From: JADZAI01 sp047602465 | Lineage (GTDB): Bacteria > Pseudomonadota > Alphaproteobacteria > Micropepsales > Micropepsaceae | Direction of reading: 5' to 3' | Assembly: GCA_047602465.1 (NCBI GenBank) | Contig: JASGHF010000001.1 | Location: 2,294,001 to 2,358,000 of the forward strand | DNA: 64,000 nt | Shown: one piece after another, positions 25,286-34,156 of the stretch | Position numbering within the stretch: position 1 is the stretch's first letter | How the letters are laid out: every line of letters starts with the position of its first letter | The notes under the pieces: model-generated | What the model was told of the DNA's origin: nothing | What the model saw: the letters and a program-made list of their open reading frames with translations, nothing else | The model's database searches: none | Position numbers and translations under genes: made by a program

Positions 25286-25975
25286 CTAGCTTCCAAGCCA
25301 CGCGAAGGCGTCGGCGATGACCTGACGGCCGCCGGTTTCGACCGGCGCGCCATGGGCGAAGACGAGGCGTTCCGAAGGCCAGGCGAGGATGCGGGCGAGC
25401 GTCGCGCGCGCCGCCGAGCGGCGCGTGATCGCGAGACGGAACTTGCGCGGCACGGACGGCGCGGGCGCGACCATGAGGTCGAGCCGGGCGACGGCGGCGC
25501 GCCAGCCGGTGAACCAGCCTTGAGGAAAATGCTGGATCAGATCGGTGAAGAGGACCGTGCTGCTGGGCCGGTGAAAGAACACGGTCTCGGTGGTGATGGC
25601 GGTGACGAAGACCGCCTGGTCGATATCGGCGGTCCATGCGGCAGGCGGCGTTTCAGACAGCGTCGCGGCGATGGAAAGATCGCGGCGCTTCCTGTCGAGG
25701 CCCGGCGCGGCGTGCAGCGCGGCGCGGGGGAAGGCGCGCTGCCAGCCCTCAAGGAAGAGATGATGCAGCGTGTTGGGTGCGGCGAGGAAACGGACCTCGC
25801 CCAGCGCCGTCACCGCATCGCGCAATGCCGGGGTGAGCGCGATGGGCGACCAGATAAGAAGGCCGCCATCGGCGAGACGGATGACGGCCATGCGCGTCGC
25901 GTAGCGGAAGCCGGCGACGGAGACCGGGTCGGCGCCGTCGGCCAGCCAGAGATTCGCGCCGAAGGGTGTGAGCAT
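25286..25975 (-). CDS. DUF4336 protein (metallo-hydrolase-like)
   Basis: A 229-residue protein of the DUF4336 type, which resembles a degenerate metallo-beta-lactamase fold. Family signals are the N-terminal 'FGANLWLADGADPVSVAGFRYATRMAVIRLADGGLLIWSPIALT', 'VRFLAAPNTLHHLFLEGWQRAFP', 'FTDLIQHFPQGWFTGW' and the C-terminal 'RLVFAHGAPVE'. Two His and Asp residues that could bind metal are present, but activity is unknown. It is transcribed alone on the minus strand, divergent from the MFS gene 71 bases away. Confidence 0.8.
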   Translation of the reverse strand: MLTPFGANLWLADGADPVSVAGFRYATRMAVIRLADGGLLIWSPIALTPALRDAVTALGEVRFLAAPNTLHHLFLEGWQRAFPRAALHAAPGLDRKRRDLSIAATLSETPPAAWTADIDQAVFVTAITTETVFFHRPSSTVLFTDLIQHFPQGWFTGWRAAVARLDLMVAPAPSVPRKFRLAITRRSAARATLARILAWPSERLVFAHGAPVETGGRQVIADAFAWLGS

Positions 25976-26046
25976 GGCGTCAGCCTATCAGACATGAGAC
26001 AAGGCGTCCTCTTCGCGCGCCGGGCGTGACGCGATAGGCACGCGCC

Positions 26047-27279
26047 ATGAACACGCAGCAGGCCCGGCGGGCCTTTATCTTTATCTTCTGCACGCGGCTG
26101 CTGGATGCGATCAGCATCGGGCTGATCATGCCGGTGATGCCCGAGCTGTTGATGGAGGTCGGCAGAATGCCGCTGGCCGAGGCGACGCGCATCGGAGGCT
26201 GGCTGTTCATTACCTATGCAGCGCTGCAATTCCTGTTCGGGCCGTTGATGGGGGCGTTGAGCGATCAGATCGGGCGGCGGCCGGTGATCTTCCTGTCGCT
26301 GATCGCGTTCGCGGCCGACTATGTGCTGCTGGCGGTGGCGCCGACATTGATGTGGCTGTTCATCGGGCGGGCGATCGCGGGCGTCGCGGGCGCGGTCTAT
26401 GCGCCGGCCAATGCCTTCGCCGCCGACATCACGCCGCCGGAGCAGCGGGGGCAGATGTTCGGACGGCTGGGCGCGGCGTTCGGGCTGGGCTTCATCATCG
26501 GCCCGGCGCTGGGCGGTCTGGTGGGCGAGATGGGGCCGCGCGCGCCATTCGTGCTGGCGGCGGTGCTGAGCGCCGCCAATCTGGCGTTCGGCTATTTCGT
26601 GCTGCCGGAATCGCTGCCGCCTGAACGGCGGCGGAAGCTGGAATGGAAGCGCGCCAATCCGCTGGGCGGGTTGATGGCGCTGGGACGCTATGGCGGGGTG
26701 ATCGGGATCATCCTCGCCTATTTCCTCTTCTCGCTCGCCTTCAATGTCTATCCGGGCACGTGGTCGTATTTCACCGAGGCGAAGTTCGGCTGGTCGTCGT
26801 CGACGATCGGGCTGTCGCTGATGGTCTCGGGCCTCTGCATGGCCTTCGTGCAGTTCGTGCTGACAGGGCCGATCATCGCGCGGCTGGGCGAGGCGCGGGC
26901 CGCATTGATGGCGATGGGGTTCGCGATCTTCAGCTGCTTCGCGCAGGCCTTCGCGTGGGAAGGCTGGATGATCTTCGCGCTGCAGCCGCTGATCTGTCTT
27001 CAGGCGCTGAGCTTTCCCACCATCAACGCGCTGATCAGCCGCCGCGTCGCGCCGGACGAGCAGGGCGCGCTGCAGGGCGTGATGGGATCGATGACGGCGC
27101 TGGGCAGCGTGTTCGGGCCGGTGATGCTGACGCAGGTACTGGCCGCGTTCACGGAAAGCGGCGCGCCGGTCTATTTCCCCGGCGCGGCCTTCGTGCTGGC
27201 GGGATGTCTGATGATCGTCAGCCTGATCGGGTTGAGCCTGGAGATCGGGCGGCAGACGCGGGCGGGGCTGCATAAATGA
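26047..27279 (+). CDS. MFS transporter, TetA-like (DHA1 family)
   Basis: A 410-residue 12-span major facilitator. The loop 2-3 motif GALSDQIGRRPVI and the TMH5 motif GLGFIIGPALGGLVGE are those of DHA1 drug:proton antiporters, and it is close in layout to TetA-type proteins (IFCTRLLDAISIGLIMPVMPELL). TetA-like MFS proteins are common in alphaproteobacteria and often do not confer tetracycline resistance, so the substrate is left open. It ends 2 bases before a strong intrinsic terminator. Confidence 0.92.
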   Translation: MNTQQARRAFIFIFCTRLLDAISIGLIMPVMPELLMEVGRMPLAEATRIGGWLFITYAALQFLFGPLMGALSDQIGRRPVIFLSLIAFAADYVLLAVAPTLMWLFIGRAIAGVAGAVYAPANAFAADITPPEQRGQMFGRLGAAFGLGFIIGPALGGLVGEMGPRAPFVLAAVLSAANLAFGYFVLPESLPPERRRKLEWKRANPLGGLMALGRYGGVIGIILAYFLFSLAFNVYPGTWSYFTEAKFGWSSSTIGLSLMVSGLCMAFVQFVLTGPIIARLGEARAALMAMGFAIFSCFAQAFAWEGWMIFALQPLICLQALSFPTINALISRRVAPDEQGALQGVMGSMTALGSVFGPVMLTQVLAAFTESGAPVYFPGAAFVLAGCLMIVSLIGLSLEIGRQTRAGLHK

Positions 27280-27280
27280 A

Positions 27281-27308
27281 AAGGGCCGGGGATGACCCGG
27301 CCCTTTGT
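27281..27308. terminator. Intrinsic terminator, MFS / thiolase
   Basis: A 10-bp stem AAGGGCCGGG (27281-27290) with CCCGGCCCTT (27296-27305) and a 5-base loop, followed by TTGTAA. The T-rich end on one side and A-rich on the other let it serve the + strand MFS gene and, more weakly, the minus strand thiolase. Confidence 0.75.
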
Positions 27309-27333
27309 AACCCCCTCCGCCCCTTGCGAGGCG

Positions 27334-27358
27334 CCTCCCCCGTGAATGACGGGGGAGG
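27334..27358. repeat. Palindromic hairpin repeat
   Basis: A 10-bp stem CCTCCCCCGT / ACGGGGGAGG with a 5-base loop, between the terminator at 27281 and the thiolase stop. A half copy (ATGACGGGGGAGGAAAGG) appears at about 55545-55563, so this is a dispersed element. Confidence 0.6.
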
Positions 27359-27370
27359 AAAGGCTTTCGT

Positions 27371-28612
27371 TCAGATGCGCTCGATGATGATGGCGGGGGC
27401 CATGCCGCCGGCGGCGCACATGGTGACGAGGCCGCGCTTGAGATCGCGGCGCTCAAGCTCGTCGAGCATCGTGCCGATGAGGATGGAGCCGGTGGCGCCG
27501 ATCGGGTGGCCGAGGGCCATCGCGCCGCCGTTCACGTTGACCTTGTCGCGGTCGAGCTTGAGGTCGCGGATGAATTTTTCCGCGACGACGGCGAAAGCCT
27601 CGTTGATCTCGAAGAGGTCGATATCGGCGAGGGTGAGGCCGGCCTTCTCAAGCACCTTGCGGGCGGCCGGAACGGGGGCGTTCAGCATCAGCGTCGGGCT
27701 GTCACCCACGTTGGCGACGGCGACGACGCGGGCGCGCGGCCTCCAGCCCTGCTTCCTGGCGTAGTCCGGCGAGGCGAGCAGCAGCGCCGCCGAGCCGTCG
27801 ACGACGCCCGACGAGTTGCCGGCGTGGTGGACGTGCTTGATCTTGAGATCGGGATAGACCTGACGGATGAGGCCGGCGAGCGTGGTGCCCTTGTCGTCGA
27901 TGGGGAATTCGGCCATCGCCTCAAACGCCGGCTTGAGGCCCGCGAGGCCTTCGCGCGTCGTCTGCGGACGGGGGAATTCCTCGTGGTCGAGGGCGAGCGT
28001 GCCGTCCTCGTGATAGACCGGCACGACCGACTTCTTGAAATGACCGCCCTTGATGGCGATGTCGGCGCGCTGCTGGCTGACGAGGGCGAGATCGTCGAGC
28101 GCCTCGCGCGGAATGCCTTCGAGCGTCGCGATCGCGTCGCCGCAGACGCCCTGATGCGACTGCGGATGGCGGGCGCGCAGGCGCATATTGCCGCCATCCA
28201 TCAGCATCGGCCCGGCCGAGGGGTTCGCGCTGGACGCGGTGTAGGACATCATCTCGGTGCCGCCCGCGATGACGCAGTCTTCCAGACCCGACATGATCAT
28301 GCCGGTGGCGAAGTTCACCGAGGTGATGCCCGAGCCGCAGAAGCGGTCGAGCGTGACGCCCGACGAGCGCACGTCATAGCCGGCGTCGAGCGCCGACATG
28401 CGGCCCATGTCGCCGCCCTGCTTGCCGCGCTGGGACGAGGTGCCCCAGATGATGTCGTCGACTTCGGCGGTGTTGATGTTGTTGCGCTCTTTCAGCGCCT
28501 TCAGCACCGTGGCGCCGAGCTGCTGGGGGTGGATTTCGGCAAGCGCGCCCTTGCCCACTTTGCCGATGCCGCGCGGCGTGCGCACCGCGTCGATGATCCA
28601 GGCTTCACTCAT
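27371..28612 (-). CDS. Acetyl-CoA C-acetyltransferase (thiolase)
   Basis: A 413-residue thiolase from ATG 28612. The nucleophilic Cys92 sits in DRFCGSGI; the C-terminal motifs NEAFAVVAEKFI, NVNGGAMALGHPIGATGS (catalytic His) and MCAAGGMAPAIIIE (second Cys) are complete. It catalyses thiolytic cleavage or Claisen condensation of acyl-CoA in fatty acid degradation. The closest layout is that of FadA-like degradative acetyl-CoA acyltransferases. It is a single minus-strand gene. Confidence 0.93.
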   Translation of the reverse strand: MSEAWIIDAVRTPRGIGKVGKGALAEIHPQQLGATVLKALKERNNINTAEVDDIIWGTSSQRGKQGGDMGRMSALDAGYDVRSSGVTLDRFCGSGITSVNFATGMIMSGLEDCVIAGGTEMMSYTASSANPSAGPMLMDGGNMRLRARHPQSHQGVCGDAIATLEGIPREALDDLALVSQQRADIAIKGGHFKKSVVPVYHEDGTLALDHEEFPRPQTTREGLAGLKPAFEAMAEFPIDDKGTTLAGLIRQVYPDLKIKHVHHAGNSSGVVDGSAALLLASPDYARKQGWRPRARVVAVANVGDSPTLMLNAPVPAARKVLEKAGLTLADIDLFEINEAFAVVAEKFIRDLKLDRDKVNVNGGAMALGHPIGATGSILIGTMLDELERRDLKRGLVTMCAAGGMAPAIIIERI

Positions 28613-28722
28613 TGTCGTCTCCTCGTGGCTCTTGAGCCGGCTTTTGAATTCTGAAGGCGTGAAAGAGACTGCCATGACAGGCGATTTGCAAGTGCCGCAG
28701 GGTCAAGTCCTATAAGGCGGAT

Positions 28723-29952
28723 ATGGCGATGACGACCCATCCAGCAAAGCCGCGCGCGGCGGTGATCGGCGGCGGCCCGGCCGGGCTGATGGCGGCCGAA
28801 TGCCTCGCGCGCGGCGGCATGGCGGTGACGGTGTTCGAGCGGATGCCTTCGGTAGCGCGCAAATTCCTGATGGCGGGGCGCGGCGGGTTGAACCTGACGC
28901 ATTCGGAAAATCTGGAGATGTTCCTCAGCCGCTATGGCGCGGCGGAGGACTGGCTGACGCCCGCGATCCGCGCCTTTTCGCCGGATGCGCTGCGCGGCTG
29001 GGCGGAGGGGCTGGGCGTTCCGCTGTTCGTCGGCAGTTCGGGGCGGGTGTTCCCGAAGGCGATGAAGGCCTCGCCCTTGCTGCGCGCCTGGCTGAAGCGG
29101 TTGGGCGATCTCGGGGTCGAGCTGCGTCTGGGCGTGGACTGGCAGGGCTGGGACGGCGACGGCGCGCTGCGTCTTTCCGGGGGCGAGGCGGTCAGGGCGG
29201 ATGTGACGGTGCTGGCGCTGGGCGGGGCGAGCTGGCCGCGGCTCGGCTCGGATGGCGGCTGGGCGGAGCTGTTGCGGGCGCGGGGTGTCGCGGTGACGCC
29301 CTTCCGGGCGGCGAATGCCGGTTTCGATGTGGCGTGGAGCGATGTCTTCGCACAGAGATTCGCGGGCGAGCCGCTGAAAGGCGTGGCGCTGCGGTTCGGC
29401 GACCGCGTGCAGCGCGGCGAGGCGATGGTGACGCGCTATGGCCTGGAAGGCGGGGCGGTCTATGCGCTGTCGGCGGACCTGCGCGAGGGGATCGCGCGGG
29501 ACGGGACGGCGGCGATGACGATCGATCTGCGGCCGGAGGTGAGCCTTGCGGCGTTGACGGCGCGGCTGGAGAAGGCCGGAGCGGGGCAGAGCGTGTCGAA
29601 TGTGCTGCGCAAGGCGGCGGGTCTGTCGCCAGTGGCGGCGAATTTGATGCGCGAGGCGGGGGTTTTGCCGCGTGACGCGGGGGCGTTGGCGGCGTCGATC
29701 AAAGCCGTGCCGGTGACGCTGACCGGGATGCAGGGCCTGTTGCGGGCGATTTCGAGCGCGGGCGGGATTGCGCGCGCTGAACTGGATGACGGGTTTCAAC
29801 TGAGGCGGCTGCCCGGCGTCTATGCCGTGGGCGAGATGCTGGTCTGGGAGGCGCCGACCGGCGGGTATCTGCTGCAGGCGTGTTTCGCGACGGCGCATGC
29901 CGCCGCGTCAGCCGCATTGAAGGCTCTTGGCGCGGCCCCGGGCAAAGCGTAG
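28723..29952 (+). CDS. FAD-dependent flavoprotein (HI0933/BaiN-like)
   Basis: A 409-residue flavoprotein. The FAD-binding loop IGGGPAGLMAAE (residues 15-26) starts it; HI0933-type features include 'VARKFLMAGRGGLNLTHSE', 'FVGSSGRVFPKAMKA' and a C-terminal FAD contact 'GVYAVGEMLVWEAPTGGYLLQACFATAHAAA'. The family has unknown physiological substrates and is widespread in Proteobacteria. It ends 34 bases before the cobalamin riboswitch of the btu operon, but nothing in the sequence ties it to B12. Confidence 0.88.
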   Translation: MAMTTHPAKPRAAVIGGGPAGLMAAECLARGGMAVTVFERMPSVARKFLMAGRGGLNLTHSENLEMFLSRYGAAEDWLTPAIRAFSPDALRGWAEGLGVPLFVGSSGRVFPKAMKASPLLRAWLKRLGDLGVELRLGVDWQGWDGDGALRLSGGEAVRADVTVLALGGASWPRLGSDGGWAELLRARGVAVTPFRAANAGFDVAWSDVFAQRFAGEPLKGVALRFGDRVQRGEAMVTRYGLEGGAVYALSADLREGIARDGTAAMTIDLRPEVSLAALTARLEKAGAGQSVSNVLRKAAGLSPVAANLMREAGVLPRDAGALAASIKAVPVTLTGMQGLLRAISSAGGIARAELDDGFQLRRLPGVYAVGEMLVWEAPTGGYLLQACFATAHAAASAALKALGAAPGKA

Positions 29953-29985
29953 AGAGCGCGGCGCGGGTGTTCGCATCCGCATGAT

Positions 29986-30180
29986 TTCGCACCGGTGCCT
30001 TAAGAAGGCTTTACGGGAACAGCAGTGAGAAGGGCTTCCTTCGATCCTGCGGCTGTCCCTGCAACTGTGAGCGGCGAGTGCGATACGCCTTGTGACCCTG
30101 ATGGGTCGCAGCCACTGGGAGCAATCCTGGGAAGGCCGCGTATCGCGCGATGACCCGTGAGCCAGGAGACCGGCCAGTGC
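29986..30180 (+). ncRNA. Cobalamin riboswitch (btu operon leader)
   Basis: All landmarks of the B12-binding aptamer are present: GGTGCC near 29993, 'GGGAACAGCAGTGAGA', 'GCGGCTGTCCCTGCAACTGT', 'CAGCCACTGGGAGCAATCCTGGGAAGG' in pieces along 30050-30135, and the B12 box AGCCAGGAGACCGGCC at 30160-30175. It lies in the leader of the TonB-dependent receptor gene, with a further 180 bases (hairpin-rich, no gene) before the start codon that must contain the expression platform. High B12 would switch off the uptake operon. Confidence 0.97.
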
Positions 30181-30356
30181 GGGTCGCTCTTTGCCCTGGG
30201 CCAGAGGAGCCTGGGCGCGGGATTCCGTCTGAGCGACGAGCGGCGAGGGCCGCACCGGGGCCGGCGTGGGCGCGAAGGCGTCCGTCTGCGCAGGCTTTGG
30301 CCGCATCAGCGGAGGCCCTCGTCAGGTCGTTCAGACGCCCTGAGGGGATATCCCGC

Positions 30357-32267
30357 ATGCGTAAGTCCGTTTTATGTTCCGCTTCCTTCATCGCCTTGTC
30401 GGCCGCGCTCGCGTTCAACGCGATGGCGGAAGAGACGAAGTCCGACGAGGAAGTGGTGGTCACCGCCAGCCGCGCCAGGCCGGTGCCGAAGAAGCAATAT
30501 GGCGGCTCGGCGACATTCGTTTCGGCCGAAGACCTGAACCTGCGCCAGACGCGCATCGTCTCCGACATCCTGCGCGATATTCCCGGCGTGGCCGTGAACC
30601 GTTCGGGCGGCGCCGGCGGCATCACGCAGATTCGCCTGCGCGGCTCGGAGGCCAATCACACGCTGGTGCTGATCGACGGCATTGAGGCGAGCGATCCGTA
30701 TCAGGGCGAGTTCGATTTCGCGACGCTGATCGCCGACGACGTGGCGAGCATCGAGGTGCTGCGCGGGCAGCAGAGCGCGCTGTACGGATCGGACGCGATC
30801 GGCGGCGTGATCTCGTATCGCACGGCGTCGGGCCGCGAGGCGCCGGGCCTCAGGGGCCGCATCGAGGGCGGGTCGTTCTCATCCTTCGACAGCGCGCTGC
30901 GCTTCGGCGGCTATGAGGGCGGTTTGGATTACGCGCTGAGCGCCGCCTACAACTCCACCGAAGGCACGCCGACGGCACGGTTCGGATCGCGCGACGTGGG
31001 GGGCAAGAATCTCTCGCTCGCCGGGCGGTTTGTCTATGAGGCGAGCGAGCGGCTGACGCTGCGCCTGATCGGGCGTTATTCGCGCACCGAGGCGGACAGC
31101 AATCCGCAGCTCTACGCGCCGGCCGATCCGCTCAACGGCTTCGTCGTCGATGGCGACGGCACCTATCAGAACAAGGCGTTCTACGGCCTGGCTGGCGTGG
31201 ACTACGCGCTGCTGGACGGCGCGTGGACGCATTCGCTGAACCTGCAGGGCGTGGACAGCGAGCGCGATACCTATCAGTTCGGCGCGCAGGATTATTCGTT
31301 CAAGGGCAGCCGGGTGAAGGCGTCGTATGTGACGGCCTATGCCTTCGGGACGGACGACCTGAAGCACACCGTCACCGGCGCGATCGACTGGAAGCGCGAG
31401 ACGTTCCGCAACACGACGCCATATTATTCCGGCGATGTGGTGGAGAAGCGGACGCTGGACAATACCGGCTTCGTCGCCTCGTACGATCTGCTGGCCGGCG
31501 ATGCGTTCGGCTTCGGCGCTTCGGTGCGTTACGACGAGAACGACATTTTCCGCAATGCGACGACCTGGCGCGTGCAGGCGAGCTATGCGTTCGCCGGCGG
31601 CACGCGCCTGCACGCGGCGGGCGGCAGCGGCATCAAGGCGCCCGGCGTGTTCGAGTTGTGGGGGTTCTTCCCGTCTTTCTTCATCAGCAATCCGGACCTG
31701 AAGGCGGAGCGGTCGGTCGGCTGGGAAGCAGGCGTCGAGCAGACCTTCCTGAACGGCGATGCGAAGATCGACGTGACCTATTTCAGCAATACGCTGGAAG
31801 ACGAGATCGCGACGGTCGGTTTCCCCTCGACGCCGGTCAATCTGGCGACCGACAGCGAGCAGCAGGGCGTCGAGGTTTCGGTGCAGGCGCTGATCGACGC
31901 CAACTGGCGGGTGTTCGCGAGCTACACCTGGCTGGACGCGAAGCAGAACGGCATCGAAGAGGCGCGGCGTCCGGAGCATTCGGGCAGCCTGAACCTGTCC
32001 TATCTGGCTGACGGCGATGCGTGGAGCGCAACGCTGACCGTGCGCTACAACGGGCGGATGACGGATTCGAACTTCACGAATTTCGGGCCTTATCCGGCGG
32101 TGCTGGACAGCTTCACGCTGGTCAATCTGGGCGGCGATGTGCGGATCAGCGACAGCGTGCGCGCCTATGCCCGTGTCGAGAACCTGACCGACGCGACGTA
32201 TGAGGAGGTCTATACCTTCGCGACGCCGGGCCGGGCTTTCTACGCCGGCATCAAGGCTGGGTTCTGA
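30357..32267 (+). CDS. btuB: TonB-dependent vitamin B12 receptor
   Basis: A 636-residue outer-membrane receptor. A signal peptide (FIALSAALAFNAMA) is followed by a TonB-box-like EEVVVTASRARP, the plug domain (DILRDIPGVAVNRSGGAGGITQIRLRGS...HTLVLIDGIEASDP...EVLRGQQSALYGSDAIGGVISYRT) and a 22-strand barrel ending in FYAGIKAGF. The BtuB-specific call rests on the cobalamin riboswitch in its leader, the BtuB-like plug and the BtuFCD genes behind it. ATG 30357 has GAGGGGA upstream; the frame further upstream is inside the leader RNA. Confidence 0.93.
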   Translation: MRKSVLCSASFIALSAALAFNAMAEETKSDEEVVVTASRARPVPKKQYGGSATFVSAEDLNLRQTRIVSDILRDIPGVAVNRSGGAGGITQIRLRGSEANHTLVLIDGIEASDPYQGEFDFATLIADDVASIEVLRGQQSALYGSDAIGGVISYRTASGREAPGLRGRIEGGSFSSFDSALRFGGYEGGLDYALSAAYNSTEGTPTARFGSRDVGGKNLSLAGRFVYEASERLTLRLIGRYSRTEADSNPQLYAPADPLNGFVVDGDGTYQNKAFYGLAGVDYALLDGAWTHSLNLQGVDSERDTYQFGAQDYSFKGSRVKASYVTAYAFGTDDLKHTVTGAIDWKRETFRNTTPYYSGDVVEKRTLDNTGFVASYDLLAGDAFGFGASVRYDENDIFRNATTWRVQASYAFAGGTRLHAAGGSGIKAPGVFELWGFFPSFFISNPDLKAERSVGWEAGVEQTFLNGDAKIDVTYFSNTLEDEIATVGFPSTPVNLATDSEQQGVEVSVQALIDANWRVFASYTWLDAKQNGIEEARRPEHSGSLNLSYLADGDAWSATLTVRYNGRMTDSNFTNFGPYPAVLDSFTLVNLGGDVRISDSVRAYARVENLTDATYEEVYTFATPGRAFYAGIKAGF

Positions 32268-32270
32268 TCC

Positions 32271-33173
32271 ATGCGGGCGCTCGGCCTCGGTCTTATCGTC
32301 GCCGGCGTGATCGCCGGCGGCGCGGGGCTCTCGGCCGGGCCGTCTGCGGCCGGCGATGCAAAGGCGGCCGCGCTGCCGCCGCATCCAATGCGGGTGATGT
32401 CGCTGAACCAATGCACGGACCAGATCGTGCTGGCGCTGTTGCCGCCGGAGCGGATCACCTCCGTGACCTGGCTGACGCGCGATCCGCTGACCTCGCGCAT
32501 GGCGGAGGCGGCGATGCGGGTGGGCGCGAATTTCGGCGTGGCGGAGGAGGTGCTGGCCGAGCGGCCCGACCTCGTCGTCACGGGCGTCTTCACGACGGGC
32601 GCGTTGAAGCGGCTGCTGCGGCGGCTGGGCATTCCCGTCTATGAGGTGGAGACGCCGGAAAATTTCGAGGCCATCGCGCGCGTGACGCGGGAGATGGCCG
32701 CCGTGCTGGGCGAGGAGGCGAAGGCCGAGACGCTGATCGCCGGGATGGAGGCGCGGCTGGCCGCAGCGGCGCAGGCGCCGACGCGTCTGCGTGTCGCGGC
32801 GTGGGATGGCGGCGGCTATGCGCCGGGCGCGGGGACGCTGTATCACGAGCTGCTGACTGCAGCCGGGGCGGTGAATGTCGCGGCGGAGGGCGGCGTCAAC
32901 CAGTATGCCGAGTTCGACGCCGAAGCTGTGCTGATGACCGCCCCGGATGCGCTGGTGCAGGGCGTGCCGACGCCGGACGAGCCGGGCCTCAGGCGCGAGG
33001 CGGAGACGCACCCGCTGGCGCGGCGCTTCTATGCCGAGCGCACCGTGACGGTGCCGCAATGGGCCTATGTGTGCGGTACGACCTATTCGGCGGAGGCGGT
33101 GAGCTTGCTGGCGGCGGCCTTCGCGGCGCTTAAGGCGAAGGGCCTCGATACGCCGCCCTTCGGTGTGCCATGA
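32271..33173 (+). CDS. btuF: Cobalamin ABC transporter substrate-binding protein
   Basis: A 300-residue periplasmic binding protein of the BtuF/FhuD type (class III, two lobes joined by a rigid helix) with an N-terminal signal sequence. Visible features: MRVMSLNQCTDQIVLALLPPERITSVTWLTRDP at the start of the mature part, 'VLAERPDLVVTGVFTTGALKRLLRRLGIPVYEVETPENFEAIARVTREMAAVLG' and 'TLYHELLTAAGAVNV'. It would deliver B12 from the receptor to the BtuC permease. It starts 3 bases after btuB and overlaps the permease start by 4 bases. Confidence 0.88.
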   Translation: MRALGLGLIVAGVIAGGAGLSAGPSAAGDAKAAALPPHPMRVMSLNQCTDQIVLALLPPERITSVTWLTRDPLTSRMAEAAMRVGANFGVAEEVLAERPDLVVTGVFTTGALKRLLRRLGIPVYEVETPENFEAIARVTREMAAVLGEEAKAETLIAGMEARLAAAAQAPTRLRVAAWDGGGYAPGAGTLYHELLTAAGAVNVAAEGGVNQYAEFDAEAVLMTAPDALVQGVPTPDEPGLRREAETHPLARRFYAERTVTVPQWAYVCGTTYSAEAVSLLAAAFAALKAKGLDTPPFGVP

Positions 33174-34156
33174 ACGGGCGTGTCCTCAATGCCGTTCTGT
33201 TCGCCGTGCTGCTGGCCGGGGCGCTGGCCTCGCTGCTGGCAGGGCGTGTGTGGCTGCCGCCGAATGAGGTGATCGAGGGCCTGCTGTCGCCGGATGCGAC
33301 ACTGGCCGGGCTGATCGTCGGCGAACTGCGCCTGCCGCGGCTGATCCTCGCGGTATGCGTGGGCGCATCGCTGGGGCTTTCGGGCGCGGTGCTGCAGGGG
33401 CTGCTGCGCAATCCGCTGGCCGAGGCGGGGCTGCTGGGCGTTTCGACGGGCGCGGCGCTGGGTGCGGTGGTCGCGATATATTACGGGCTGACGGCGAGCT
33501 TTGCGCTGGCGACTCCGCTGCTGGGATTGGTGGGCGGGTTCATCGCGGCGGCGCTGGCCTTCTCGCTGTCGCGCAGCGGCGGCACGCTGGCGCTGATCCT
33601 TGCAGGTGCGGCGGTGTCGTCGGTGGCGGCGGCGGGCCTGGCGCTGGCGCTGAACCTCGCGCCCAATCCCTACGCGGCGTTCGAGATCACGACCTGGCTG
33701 CTGGGATCGTTGGCCGACCGGACCTGGGATCATGTCTGGCTGGGCGTGCCGTTCATGCTGGCGGGATGCGGCCTGTTGTTCCTGACGGCGCCGTCGCTGG
33801 ATGCGCTGGCGCTGGGCGAGGCGCAGGCGGAGAGCCTGGGCGTCAATCTGAAACGCGTGCGGCTGATGGCGCTGGCCGGGACGGCGCTGGCGGTCGGTGC
33901 GGCGACGGCGGTGACGGGCGCGGTCGGCTTCGTCGGGCTGGTGGCGCCGCATCTGGTGCGGCCCTTCGTCGGCTACCGGCCGGGGCGCGTGCTGCCGCCC
34001 TCGGCGCTGCTGGGGGCGGTGCTGCTGCTCGCGGCGGATGTCGGTTCGCGGCTCGTCTCGTACAACACCGAGATCAAGCTGGGCGTCATCACCTCGATCA
34101 TCGGCGCGCCGTTCTTCCTGTGGCTGGTGCTGTCGATGCGGAAGCGCGCGCCATGA
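33170..34156 (+). CDS. btuC: Cobalamin ABC transporter permease (FecCD family)
   Basis: A 328-residue integral membrane permease with about ten spans. FecCD/BtuC signatures include 'RLPRLILAVCVGASLGLSGAVLQGLLRNPLAEAGLLGVSTGAALGA' near the N-terminus, 'ALILAGAAVSSVAAAG', 'GLVAPHLVRPFVGYRPGRVLPPSALLGAVLLLAADVGSR' and the C-terminal 'LGVITSIIGAPFFLWLVLSMRK'. It forms the transmembrane homodimer of the importer. It is coupled to both neighbours by 4-base overlaps. Confidence 0.94.
   Translation: MNGRVLNAVLFAVLLAGALASLLAGRVWLPPNEVIEGLLSPDATLAGLIVGELRLPRLILAVCVGASLGLSGAVLQGLLRNPLAEAGLLGVSTGAALGAVVAIYYGLTASFALATPLLGLVGGFIAAALAFSLSRSGGTLALILAGAAVSSVAAAGLALALNLAPNPYAAFEITTWLLGSLADRTWDHVWLGVPFMLAGCGLLFLTAPSLDALALGEAQAESLGVNLKRVRLMALAGTALAVGAATAVTGAVGFVGLVAPHLVRPFVGYRPGRVLPPSALLGAVLLLAADVGSRLVSYNTEIKLGVITSIIGAPFFLWLVLSMRKRAP

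Noticed and set aside
26047..27279. Tetracycline resistance gene tetA
   Set aside because: The protein is TetA-like in layout, but many chromosomal DHA1 transporters are; no tetR neighbour or exact class match, so resistance is not claimed.
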